Shown: in pieces, positions 1-7,040 of the stretch
How the letters are laid out: each line of letters opens with the position of its first letter
How positions within the stretch are numbered: position 1 is the stretch's first letter
Assembly (NCBI GenBank): GCA_002325825.1
Contig: DCSW01000051.1
Span: 22,360 to 29,686 of the forward strand
Direction of reading: 5' to 3'
DNA length: 7,327 nucleotides
Origin: Collimonas sp. UBA1456
GTDB taxonomy: Bacteria; Pseudomonadota; Gammaproteobacteria; Burkholderiales; Burkholderiaceae_D
The notes under the pieces: generated by a model
What the model was told of the DNA's origin: nothing
The model's database searches: none
Seen by the model: only the letters and a program-made list of their open reading frames with translations
Made by a program: the position numbers and the translations under genes

Positions 1-372
1 GCGCCGAACAATGAAAATCTGGAACTGATGAAATTCTCTTTCGCATAAATCGCCGCAGCGCTGGAAGGCGGCAACCTAGTCTGCCTTTTCCCGGAAGGCA
101 AGCTGACCAGCAGCGGTGAAATGAATGAATTCTGCTGCGGTATCAAGAAGAGCGTCGAGCGCACCCCGGCGGCACCGGTTATCTCGATGGCGCTGATCGG
201 CCTGTGGGGCAGCATGTGGGCTCGTAGCGCGGGTAATTCTTTCCATCGTTCCTTCAATCGCGGCCCATTATCGGCTCTGCAACTCGCGGTCGACAAGCCA
301 GTGGCGCTGGCGCAAGCCACATAGGAGTATCTGCAGCAGCAAGTGCAAGCCTTGCGTGGTGCCTTGCAGTAA
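1..372 (+). pseudogene. C-terminal remnant of PlsC-type acyltransferase (probable MFS/PlsC fusion), broken
   Basis: This is the 3' end of a gene that enters from the left edge, read in frame 1. The segment LVCLFPEGKLTSSGEMNEF (about codons 27-45) carries the FPEG motif of glycerolipid acyltransferases (PlsC/Aas family). The downstream segment APVISMALIGLWGSMW matches the usual 'P(V)xPMALRGLWGS' stretch. These enzymes transfer an acyl chain to lysophospholipid at the inner membrane. In betaproteobacteria this form of the domain is often fused behind an MFS lysophospholipid transporter (LplT/Aas style), but that part lies outside the window. The frame has a TAA at 46-48 and a TAG at 322-324 before the probable natural stop at 370-372. 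Conservation continues across both stops, so they are inactivating mutations. The HX4D motif is not visible here. The domain identity is fairly sure; the fusion is inference. Confidence 0.8.
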
Positions 373-414
373 AACCGGCTGATCTTATCCAAACGAAAGA
401 CAAAAGAATCAACA

Positions 415-1453
415 ATGACGAGTAAGGCCACCGAGGATGCTAGCATGGCCCATCGCAATTTTTTATACAGGGCGGTAAGTTGCTTCGCGGCAGATTGCTA
501 GCAAGCACCATGCCGATGGGGGATGATGCTGGCGGCAGATGCCGTGGCGCTATCGTTGATCATCGATACTGATCCCGGTGCCGACGATGTGATTGCCTTG
601 CCACCGGCTTTGTCGGTGCGCGACCAGCCTGATGTGCGGGGGCTCACCTCGGTGGCCGACAATATTTAGTTATTATACATCGCGCAATGCGCGCATGGTA
701 CGCAAGTGGGCCAATCGGTCCGGTGTGTAGGTCTATGCCGGCAGCGCACGGCCGATGTTGCACGCGCCGATCTATTTTGCCGAGGTGTTCGAATCAAGGC
801 AGCCGTGGGCACTTGGTAATGCGGTGAAGTACCTGATCGGTACGCTGGCAAGCACCAAGCCGAAAAGCATGACGATCGCAAGGCTGGAGCCGCAAACCAA
901 TCTGGCCTTGGCGCTGATCCAGCACCCGGAAATCGCGCAAGGCATCCGTGAAGTGGTCATGATGAGCGGCGCCCATCTCAACTGCGGTAATATCACGACC
1001 ATAGCCAGATTCAACGTGTGCGCTGATCCGCATGTCAGCGATATGGTGTTCAAAAGCAGCGTGCCGATCACGGTGATCCCGCTGGACGTCACCCACAAGA
1101 TGCTGCCCAGTTCCGAACGAATCGCCTGCCTGCGCAAGATCGACAACCAGGCTGGCAAGATCGCCGCCGACATCATCGATATGTATGTCGAGCACGACAT
1201 TATAAGCAGTATGGACTGTCTGGCGGTCCGGTACACGATGTGACCACCATCGGCTACCTGCTGCGACCTGGGCTATTCAACAGGCAACATAGCCAATGTC
1301 GAGATCGATACGTGCGAAGGGCCGACCTTCGGCCAAACCGTGGTCGATTATTATCAGGTCACCAAGTGCCCAGCCAACGCGCGTTAGGTAACCGAAGGCG
1401 ATGCCGAGAAATTTTTCGATTTTCTCACGACGCGGCTGGCCAGGTTGTCTTGA
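415..1453 (+). pseudogene. Inosine-uridine-type nucleoside hydrolase, multiply frameshifted pseudogene
   Basis: The family hydrolyses the N-glycosidic bond of ribonucleosides for base salvage. ATG 415 is in frame with the core and precedes a hydrophobic, possibly signal-peptide-like segment (HRNFLYRAVSCFAA). That segment has a TAG soon after it, and the alternative frame LLASTMPMG suggests paired indels. The core begins LIIDTDPGADDVIAL (about 556-600), which is the metal-binding DTDPGxDD motif. Frame 1 ends at TAG 667. Frame 2 resumes with RNARMV, has a TAG at 728, and runs from 755 to about 1195 with GPQTNLALAL-like and VVMMSGAH motifs. Frame 1 then carries GGPVHDVTTIGYLL, with the catalytic-type His. 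Frame 2 returns for VEIDTCEGPTFGQTVVDYY, has a TAG at 1385, and reaches the stop at 1451. The conserved AEFN has become ARFN (about 1003-1014), and a stretch after EVFES appears deleted. Clearly dead. Nearest neighbour downstream is aroC. Confidence 0.88.
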
Positions 1454-1557
1454 GGTTAGCCGTATCATATCGCGCACCTTGCCAATGCTGGGGTTGCACA
1501 GATTAATGCCTGAAAGGTAATAAACCTGCGATCCAGGTGGCCGCTTGGGAGTGGCAC

Positions 1558-1566
1558 TGCTAAAAT
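1558..1566 (+). promoter_or_regulatory. Probable extended -10 promoter element for aroC
   Basis: TGC followed by TAAAAT (T1558, G1559, -10 at 1561-1566) matches the extended -10 form TGnTATAAT with one mismatch. It lies 30 bases before the aroC start. No good -35 hexamer sits 16-18 bases upstream, which is tolerable for extended -10 promoters. The upstream gene is dead, so aroC needs its own promoter or read-through. The rest of the 143-base spacer (1454-1596) holds no gene that I can recognise. Weak Shine-Dalgarno potential (CTGGA) lies about 1587-1591. Confidence 0.5.
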
Positions 1567-1576
1567 CACAATTTTA
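1561..1576. repeat. Perfect 6-bp inverted repeat overlapping the aroC -10 element
   Basis: TAAAAT and ATTTTA form perfect arms around the 4-base loop CACA, so the left arm is the putative -10 box itself. A short AT palindrome at this position could be an operator or a weak hairpin at the start of the transcript. It could also be chance in an AT-rich patch. It is not a strong terminator, because the stem has no GC pairs. Confidence 0.4.
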
Positions 1577-1596
1577 GGCTTTTTATCTGGATCATC

Positions 1597-2724
1597 ATGC
1601 CCGGCAATACATTCGGTAGTCTGTTTAGCGTCACCAATTTCGGCGAATCCCACGGCCCGGCCATCGGCTGCGTGATCGATGGCTGTCCACCAGGAATGGA
1701 ATTGTCGGAAGCCGATATTCAGCCTGATCTGGATCGCCGCAAGCCCGGCACTTCGCGCCATGTGACCCAGCGTCAGGAGCCGGATACCGTCGAAATCCTG
1801 TCCGGTGTCTACGGGGGCAAGACAACCGGCACGCCGATTGCGCTGCTGATTCGCAACCAGGACCAGCGCAGTAAGGACTACAGCAACATCATCGATACTT
1901 TCCGTCCCGGCCATGCCGACTACACCTATTATCAAAAATATGGCATTCGTGATCCCCGCGGTGGCGGCCGCTCATCGGCCCGGTTAACAGCGCCGATTGT
2001 CGGCGCCGCGGCAATCGCCAAAAAATGGCTATTGCAGCAATACGGCACCACGTTCAAGGGGTGCATGAGCCAGCTGGGTGAGCTGCCAATTATATTCGAA
2101 TCTTGGAATGATGTCCCAAATAACCCATTTTTTGCCGCTAATGTCAGCCAAATCGCCGAACTTGAGGCGTATATGGACGCGTTGCGCAAGGATGGTGATT
2201 CTTGCGGTGCGCGTATCGATGTGGTGGCCTCCAATGTTCCGGTCGGTTTAGGCGAACCACTGTACGACAAGCTCGATGCCGAGATCAGCTACGCGATGAT
2301 GGGCATCAATGCCGTCAAGGGCGTGGAAATCGGTGCCGGTTTTGCCTCGGCGACCCAAAAGGGGTCGCAGCATGGTGACGAAATCACGCGTCACGGCTTT
2401 CTGAACAACAACGCCGGCGGCATTCTGGGCGGCATTTCCAGCGGCCAGGATATTACCGTATCGATTGCCATCAAGCCGACTTCCAGCATCCGCACACCCC
2501 GCCAGTCAATCGACAAGTATGGCAATATAGCCACCGTTGAAACCTTTGGCCGTCACGATCCTTGCGTCGGCATCCGCGCCATGCCGATTGCCGAAGCGAT
2601 GCTGGCGCTGGTATTGATGGATCACGCATTGCGCAACCGTGCTCAATGTGGCGACGTCCGCATCGCACAACTGGTCAACTCTAAGGAGTTCTCGCCAGGC
2701 GCTGCCAGCATAAGCGTCGCCTGA
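1597..2724 (+). CDS. aroC: Chorismate synthase, intact
   Basis: A 375-residue protein. It converts 5-enolpyruvylshikimate-3-phosphate to chorismate with reduced FMN, the last step of the cytosolic shikimate pathway that feeds Phe, Tyr, Trp, folate and ubiquinone. The start MPGNTFGSLF aligns with the family N-terminus, so ATG 1597 is secure. Visible motifs are FGESHGPAIG (15-24), DRRKPGTSR (46-54), RPGHAD (103-108), RGGGRSSAR (121-129), GEPLYDKLDA (219-228), NAGGILGGISSGQ (272-284), KPTSSIRTP (293-301) and GRHDPCVGIRA (318-328). The catalytic-type histidines of GESHG and GRHDP are kept. Position 130 is Leu where E. coli has Glu; I believe this is common in betaproteobacteria. Position 271 is Asn where many homologues have His (NHAGG). 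Residues after CGDV (351-354) form a 21-residue tail I do not recognise. The gene is monocistronic-looking, flanked by pseudogenes on both sides, and the frame is undamaged. Confidence 0.97.
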   Translation: MPGNTFGSLFSVTNFGESHGPAIGCVIDGCPPGMELSEADIQPDLDRRKPGTSRHVTQRQEPDTVEILSGVYGGKTTGTPIALLIRNQDQRSKDYSNIIDTFRPGHADYTYYQKYGIRDPRGGGRSSARLTAPIVGAAAIAKKWLLQQYGTTFKGCMSQLGELPIIFESWNDVPNNPFFAANVSQIAELEAYMDALRKDGDSCGARIDVVASNVPVGLGEPLYDKLDAEISYAMMGINAVKGVEIGAGFASATQKGSQHGDEITRHGFLNNNAGGILGGISSGQDITVSIAIKPTSSIRTPRQSIDKYGNIATVETFGRHDPCVGIRAMPIAEAMLALVLMDHALRNRAQCGDVRIAQLVNSKEFSPGAASISVA

Positions 2725-2765
2725 CTTTTTCATCCATCCCGTGCCTTTCCAATCACCGAATTCCC

Positions 2766-3160
2766 ATGCTTTACAGATTATTCATGTTTTGTGGCAATCT
2801 ACTTCTCGGCGTCGTGCGGGGCGGTGTCGGCGGCTTGTTCGATATTGACAGCGTCATCAAGCCATATCCAAGGCGTGATCGATCAGGTAGTGGCGGAAAT
2901 TGAGTTCCTGTTCTTGTTTACGCTGGTATCCGGTGCATTGGTGCTGTATGCAGCGCTAGTAGGTTCTCAAGACGAACGGCCGCGCGAGGCGGTCCTACTG
3001 CGGGCGCTGGCGCATTATGTATTCGACTTCACCCGGACCTTAAGCCCGCTGGTCTGGCCGGCCGGTATGAGGTACGGGACTTGCACGTTTTGTCGGCGGC
3101 TGTGCCGGATTGCGGCACGTGTTGAATCAGCTGCCACTGCAAATTCTGCGTGAAACCTGA
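2766..3160 (+). pseudogene. C-terminal remnant of FtsX/YbbP-type ABC transporter permease
   Basis: Recognisable pieces of the last part of an FtsX-family permease, the class that pairs with a LolD-like ATPase in lipoprotein or export systems. FDIDSVIK (2838-2861) is in the frame opened by ATG 2766. A frameshift leads to IQGVIDQVVAEIEFLFLFTL, then VLYAALVGSQDERPREAVLL, a pattern typical of this family, with the QDER motif. LLRALA then joins directly to HYVFDF, so the transmembrane stretch between them (roughly 40-50 residues) appears deleted. After PLVWPAG the frame is lost again, and the true C-terminus reads GHVLNQLPLQILRET with stop 3158-3160 in another frame. The intact protein would be many hundreds of residues, so most of the gene is gone. 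The upstream segment 2766-2837 is open but not clearly homologous. Confidence 0.78.
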
Positions 3161-3162
3161 GG

Positions 3163-3228
3163 TTGGACTTCATTATTTAGACTCATTGGTTAGACTGTAT
3201 TTACGTCACTCAGGCACGTCATTTCGAG
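3163..3228 (+). repeat. Imperfect short repeats at 13-14 bp spacing upstream of the globin
   Basis: TTGGACT starts at 3163, and TTAGACT starts at 3177 and 3190, each followed by a CATT- or TATT-like stretch. ACGTCA then starts at 3203 and again at 3216. Start-to-start spacing is 14, 13, 13 and 13. The first three units share TTRGACT; the last two share ACGTCAYT. This could be a degenerate tandem array or a row of regulator sites, with a GATAAT -10-like hexamer at 3229-3234 immediately after. The copies are short, so chance is possible. Confidence 0.4.
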
Positions 3229-3232
3229 GATA

Positions 3233-3265
3233 ATGCCAGCTTACGTCTTGATTATTTTCTTATGA
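3233..3265 (+). CDS. Possible 10-codon leader ORF coupled to the globin start
   Basis: ATG 3233 opens MPAYVLIIFL and stops at TGA 3263-3265. The stop overlaps the globin ATG (3262-3264) as ATGA, the classic arrangement for translational coupling. A GAGGA lies at 3226-3230, but only 2 bases before this ATG, which is closer than ideal for a ribosome binding site. The globin itself has no purine-rich site before its start. The same bases can be read as a -10 hexamer (GATAAT), so the ORF may be accidental. Confidence 0.22.
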   Translation: MPAYVLIIFL

Positions 3266-3706
3266 AGACAGAACTCAATACCCCCCCCGCCGATACCACC
3301 GGGCAACCACCGCAAGCCACCTGGTACGAATTGATCGGCGGCGCCGATAAGCTGCGCGTACTGGCCGACCGTTTCTACGGCCTGATGGACCTGGAGCTGC
3401 AGTTCGCCGTGATCCGGGTGTTGCATTCGACGATGCTGGAAGGCTCACGCGACAAGTTTTACTGGTTTCTGCGTGACTGGGTCGGCAACCCCGATTTGTA
3501 CATAGAATGCTTCAGTCATCCGCGCTTGTGCGCGCGTCATTTATCGTATGCGATTACCAGTCTCGAGCGCGTCTAGTGGCTGCGCTGCGTGGCAATGGCG
3601 ATGCACGAAGTCGGAATGTTGGGGGGCGTGGCTGCTATAGCGTTTGCTGACTTCTTTATTCCAGATTCCCGATTGGATGCGCAATAAGCTTGACGTACAG
3701 CCGTGA
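3262..3706 (+). pseudogene. Group II truncated haemoglobin (2-on-2 globin), broken by amber stop and frameshift
   Basis: The family binds haem and O2 or NO in the cytoplasm and is usually about 130-150 residues. The open part is 104 codons: a proline-rich N-terminus, YELIGGADKLRVLADRFYGL (22-41) with the helix B tyrosine (Tyr39), LEGSRDKFYWFLRDW (59-73), and SHPRLCARHLSYAI (85-98) with the likely proximal His93. TAG 3574-3576 follows SLERV, where homologues read about 'ERDQWLRCM', so CAG to TAG is the likely lesion. Homology continues as WLRCVAMAMHEVGM, then shifts frame to FQIPDWMRNKLDVQP with stop 3704-3706. The stop removes helices G and H, including the conserved Trp just after it. The CARHL cysteine is unlike the Arg I expect. 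A run of eight C (3281-3288) lies in codons 7-9. Family assignment is firm; the truncated product is unlikely to fold. Confidence 0.88.
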
Positions 3707-3775
3707 TCGCGAACCGCTTCTCAAGCTAATATTTCGTTTTTTTTAAATCGTAATTTCAAATTTATCTGAGAACAC
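3707..3775 (+). promoter_or_regulatory. AT-rich leader of rmuC
   Basis: The 69-base spacer before rmuC contains TAATAT (3727-3732), a fair -10-like hexamer without a clear -35, then a run of eight T (3737-3744). A short GCTT-CTC-AAGC stem (about 3716-3726) precedes the T run by about 10 bases, too far and too weak for a convincing terminator. TCTGAGAA (3765-3772) ends a few bases before ATG 3776 and is a modest ribosome binding site. A promoter here is likely from position but not proven from sequence. Confidence 0.3.
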
Positions 3776-5242
3776 ATGACTTCATCTGAATTGCTTGTCT
3801 TATTGGTTGTGTCTGCTGTCGTCATCGTGCTGCAGGTCATTGCTATTGTGCTTAGTTTACGCGGCACCGACCTGACGCAACAGTTGGTGCAATTGCAAAA
3901 CGACTTGCAGCGCCACCAACAGGATCTCGGTGATCGCCAGCAGAGCGGACTGCGCAGCGAAGTGCAGATCAGCGCACAGGGCATGCGGCAGGAACTAGGC
4001 AGTAGTTTCGGTCAACTGCAGCAAACGCTGGCAGCGCAGATAACCAGCGTCGCCACCTTGCAGAATAACCAGATCGACACCTTCGCCCAGCAACTGGTCA
4101 AGCTCAACGAAACCAACGCCCAGCAACTCGACAGCATGCGGCTGGCGATGAACCAGCAGGCGCAGACCAACCGCGAAGAACAGGCGCAATCGCTGAAGTT
4201 CTTCGGCGATACCCTTAACCAGACACTGACGGCGCTGACCGAATCGAATGCACAGCGCATGACGGAAGTACGTGCTACTTTGGAAGCCAAAATCAGGGAT
4301 CTGCAAAACGACAACGGCTTGCGTCTTGAGGAAATGCGCAAGACAGTCGATGAAAAATTACACGCGACGCTAGAACAGCGCCTGGGCGAGTCGTTCAAGA
4401 TTGTTTCCGACCGTTTGGAAAAAGTACATCAAGGCTTGGGTGAGATGCAGCAACTGGCAATCGGCGTTGGCGATCTTAAGCGCGTGCTGACCAACGTCAA
4501 GATCCGCGGCACTTGGGGTGAAGTGCAGCTGGAAATGTTGCTGGAGCAGGTGTTGACGCCGGAGCAATATGCCAAGAATGTGGAGACGGTTCCGGGCAGC
4601 GGCGAGCGGGTCGAGTTTGCCATCAAGTTGCCCGGAAACGACGATGCTGGCACTCCGGTATGGATGCCGATTGATGCCAAATTTCCGAAGGAGCAATACG
4701 AGCGTCTGGCCGAAGCCGCCGATCGAGCCGATGTCGAAGGTGTTGCGCAAGCTTCCAGGGAGTTGGAACGTACGGTCCGTGGCGAAGCCAAGATCATCGC
4801 AGAAAAATATTTGTCGCCGCCGCTGACTACCGATTTCGCCATCCTGTTTTTGCCGACCGAAGGCTTATATGCGGAAGTCATGCGCCGTCCCGGTTTGGCC
4901 GACGAATTACAGCGCGTGCACCGGATCAGTATCGCCGGGCCATCGACTTTGTCGGCATTGCTGAACAGCCTGCAGATGGGCTTCCGCACGCTGGCACTGG
5001 AAAAGCGGTCATCGGAAGTGTGGCAGGTGCTGGGCGCGGTAAAGACTGAATTCAGCAAGTTCGGCGACGTGCTGGCGGCCACCAAATTGACGCTGGAACG
5101 CGCCGCCAAGAATATCGATCAGGCTGAAGTGCGCAGCCGTCAGATGGCGCGTAAACTGAAATCGGTGGAAGCGTTGCCAAGCGAGGCTGCCCAGCGGTTG
5201 ATGAGTAAAGAGCCTGATTCGTTGGCTGCCGACGACAGCTGA
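3776..5242 (+). CDS. rmuC: DNA recombination protein RmuC, intact
   Basis: A 488-residue protein of the RmuC family, linked genetically in E. coli to limiting short inverted-repeat rearrangements and related to nuclease-like folds. Residues 5-28 are a hydrophobic N-terminal membrane anchor. Residues about 31-225 are a long Gln/Glu/Leu-rich coiled coil. The conserved core (about 230-450) shows LKRVLTNVKIRGTWGEVQLE (234-253), the acidic GEVQLEMLLEQVL, PIDAKFPKEQYERL (298-311), FAILFLPTEGLYAEVMR (354-370) and GPSTLSALLNSLQMGFRTLA (388-407). The D-A-K of DAKFP and the Glu of GEVQ are kept, as expected for a PD-(D/E)XK-like site (inference). Length and start fit the family. No stop or frameshift is visible, in contrast to both neighbours. 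The gene is convergent with the dead hmu operon. It contains many Gln codons and none is TAG. Confidence 0.96.
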   Translation: MTSSELLVLLVVSAVVIVLQVIAIVLSLRGTDLTQQLVQLQNDLQRHQQDLGDRQQSGLRSEVQISAQGMRQELGSSFGQLQQTLAAQITSVATLQNNQIDTFAQQLVKLNETNAQQLDSMRLAMNQQAQTNREEQAQSLKFFGDTLNQTLTALTESNAQRMTEVRATLEAKIRDLQNDNGLRLEEMRKTVDEKLHATLEQRLGESFKIVSDRLEKVHQGLGEMQQLAIGVGDLKRVLTNVKIRGTWGEVQLEMLLEQVLTPEQYAKNVETVPGSGERVEFAIKLPGNDDAGTPVWMPIDAKFPKEQYERLAEAADRADVEGVAQASRELERTVRGEAKIIAEKYLSPPLTTDFAILFLPTEGLYAEVMRRPGLADELQRVHRISIAGPSTLSALLNSLQMGFRTLALEKRSSEVWQVLGAVKTEFSKFGDVLAATKLTLERAAKNIDQAEVRSRQMARKLKSVEALPSEAAQRLMSKEPDSLAADDS

Positions 5243-5267
5243 CGCGCCCGTCGGCAGGCACGCCTGC
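5228..5267. repeat. Two alternative inverted repeats at the rmuC 3' end
   Basis: GCCGACG (5228-5234) and CGTCGGC (5249-5255) are perfect 7-bp arms around a 14-base loop that contains the rmuC stop codon. GCAGG (5254-5258) and CCTGC (5263-5267) form a second GC-rich stem with loop CACG. The two share bases 5254-5255, so they would compete. No T run follows, so this is not a standard intrinsic terminator. It may slow or separate the two convergent transcripts. The rest of 5268-5339 shows nothing I recognise. Confidence 0.35.
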
Positions 5268-5339
5268 GGCTGTCCTGCTTATCGAGATTATCGTGGTTGT
5301 CGCGATGTCACTGTTTGGTGCTGCTCTGCATGGCAACCG

Positions 5340-6103
5340 CTATTTTGCTCTCAAACCATGTAAGGCATCGCAAAACGGTGGTTTACCGGTTGGTCGGATG
5401 ACCGCGACGTCGATGTCGAGACAAGCCTTGACGATAGGCGACGTCATGGTCAAGGCCGGCGTATCCTGTACCAGTAGCGTTCTGTCGGCAAGCCAAGCCA
5501 ACTGGTTTATGTATCGTGCAGCCAAATTGGGATCGTGCATGGATTGCCAGCACGCCGATATGTCACTCCTTTGACAGCTACCACAAGGTGCTCAGCAGGT
5601 GATGCTGATGTGCCAGGTCCAATGTATCGGTTGGCTCGTCCAGCAACAGGTAGCGTGACTTCGGTTGCACGCCGCTGTCGACATTTTGTCGGCAGAAATT
5701 TTGCCAAAAATACGGGCGAACTGTACACGTGCCAGCTCACCGCCGGACAGCGTGGTGATATCGCGTTCGGCCAGCGATACGGCGCGGGCTAGCGTTAGCG
5801 CTTCCATCGCAATCAGGCGATCTCTCATGCCGTCGCTATGCGGATAGCGTCCCAGTATCGCGATTTCCATCGCTGTGAACGGAAATACAAATTACACACT
5901 TTGCAGCAACACGGCGCGGCTCTGTACCAACTGTTGCGACCCAGCAGGCCGGCGATCTAGCCTGGTGCAATCTGCAGGCTCAGGTGATGCAGGATGGTTT
6001 TGTTGCCAAGTCGCAAGGACAGGTCGATTGCTACTAATATAATTGCTTTCCAGATGAGGCCAGTATTGATTGGGGGCGTAGCTAAACGTTTGAGACGCGT
6101 CAT
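5340..6103 (-). pseudogene. hmuV: Haem ABC transporter ATP-binding protein, pseudogene lacking Walker A
   Basis: The intact family powers haem (or related metallophore) import from the cytoplasmic face. ATG 6103 opens a frame holding VAIDLSLRLGNKTILHHLSL and ends at TAG 5957-5959 in place of the Glu of 'PGEI'. It continues as IAGLLGRNS, where the P-loop GPNGAGKST should be. The sequence then jumps to SRAVLLQSV, a TAA (5892-5894) and FVFPFTAMEIAILGRYPHS. About 40 residues including Walker A are therefore missing. The ABC signature TLSGGELARVQFARI is kept, as is Walker B with D-loop in another frame (YLLLDEPTDTLDLAHQHHLL). A TAG (5578-5580) and TGA (5563-5565) follow, then a frameshift to HDPNLAARYINQLAWLADRT and VKACLDIDVAVI. 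The 'FPFT...GRxPH' segment points to HmuV rather than BtuD. It is last in the hmuTUV order, 10 bases after hmuU. Confidence 0.82.
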
Positions 6104-6113
6104 ACCATTTTAT

Positions 6114-7025
6114 TTATAAACCAAGTTGACCACTCCGTCGCCACAGTAACGCCATGAAGAATTGGCCTCCAATCAACGCGGTTAGAGTGCCCAGCGGCAT
6201 TTCGGCAGACGCGGCTACAGTACGTTTGATCAGGTCCGCCGCCAGCGTCAGCACGGTGCCGAACAATAGCGCGCCTGGCAGCACCACACGCTGGTCCGAG
6301 CCGTATGCCAGATGAATGTAATGCGGTGCCACTAGGCCGATGAAGCCGATGGTGCCGGTGCAGACCATCAGCGTGCCGACGCACAGCGCACTAGCCGATC
6401 AGCACCTGATGTTTAATCGCTTGTACCGGCACGCCCATGTGCATCGTCTCTGCTTGCACCGAGCAACATCGCATTCAGCGCTGCCGCATGGCTTGCCAGT
6501 GCGGCGATGCTGAATATCTACTACCGGCATCGCCCGCCCCAAAGCGACCATTGGGTCGCCAACCAGGTTGCCTAGGTTCCAGAAGGTGAGGGTGCGCAGC
6601 TGATTGTCGTTGGCGACATAGCTCAACAATCTGATGGCAGCCAGTATCGGCGCATATATGTCGGCCATACACAACGCATCTGGCCACAGCGTGGCGCCGA
6701 GCACGATGGTCAGTACAGCACCTAGCGCGGAGCTGCTAGAGACGCCGATCAAGCCGGTATCGGCAGGCGGATGTCGAGCAACACTGTGCGTATTTGCGTG
6801 TCAGCCCATATCAAGTGCAGTACCTGGCCACAGCAGCAGCGGGATGCGCCACGGATCGGTCGGATATGCTCCGAGCGCGGCGCATATCCGTGTCATGACG
6901 ACCAGCAGCAGCCCTATCAGTACTAGGCGCTTACGGCCCTTGCATGTCGATTCAAGAAGTACAACCTTAACGGGATCAGTAGGAGTAGCAAGCAAAGCTA
7001 ACATATTGTGAGGAGTAGACGACAT
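6114..7025 (-). pseudogene. hmuU: Haem ABC transporter permease (FecCD family), pseudogene
   Basis: An inner-membrane FecCD-type permease, probably HmuU. ATG 7025 lies 15 bases after the hmuT stop, but homology is clear only from RKRLVLIGLLLVVM. The frame shifts near 6826 (WPG to QVLHLIWADTQIRTVLL). RLP (6761-6769) then joins directly to DTGLIGVSSSSALGAVLTIV, a deletion of the membrane stretch that normally holds 'RVLLAxLVGAxLAxAGxxxQ'. A further deletion precedes the LSYVANDNQLRTLTFWNLGN motif. LNAMLLG and AETMHMGVPVQAIKHQVLIG (the family's 'LGEAxAxxLGV' region) are in different frames. A TAG at 6391-6393 sits beside another shift into LCVGTLMVCTGTIGFIGLVA. From there the C-terminus is open to TAA 6114-6116 (LGTLTALIGGQFFMALLWRR). 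At least four frame breaks, so non-functional. Confidence 0.85.
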
Positions 7026-7040
7026 TGCGGCGCTCGACGA

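Noticed and set aside
772..1236. Minus-strand open frame opposite the nucleoside hydrolase
   Set aside because: It mirrors the conserved plus-strand hydrolase coding and has no family features of its own.
1465..1935. 156-codon minus-strand open frame across the aroC start
   Set aside because: It overlaps conserved AroC coding and the aroC leader, and has no recognisable domain.
3716..3744. Intrinsic terminator before rmuC (short stem then eight T)
   Set aside because: The stem is only 4 bp and lies about 10 bases from the T run, so it does not meet the usual structure.
4429..5109. 226-codon minus-strand open frame inside rmuC
   Set aside because: Antisense shadow of a well-conserved gene; Ser/Arg-rich composition without recognisable domains or ribosome binding site.
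5293..5574. 93-codon plus-strand open frame after rmuC
   Set aside because: It is antisense to the C-terminal hmuV remnant (HDPNLAARY and following residues), which explains the sequence.
5340..7025. Programmed frameshifting in hmuU/hmuV
   Set aside because: There are many breaks per gene, mixed with stops and missing conserved segments such as Walker A, and no slippery sequence is consistently present.
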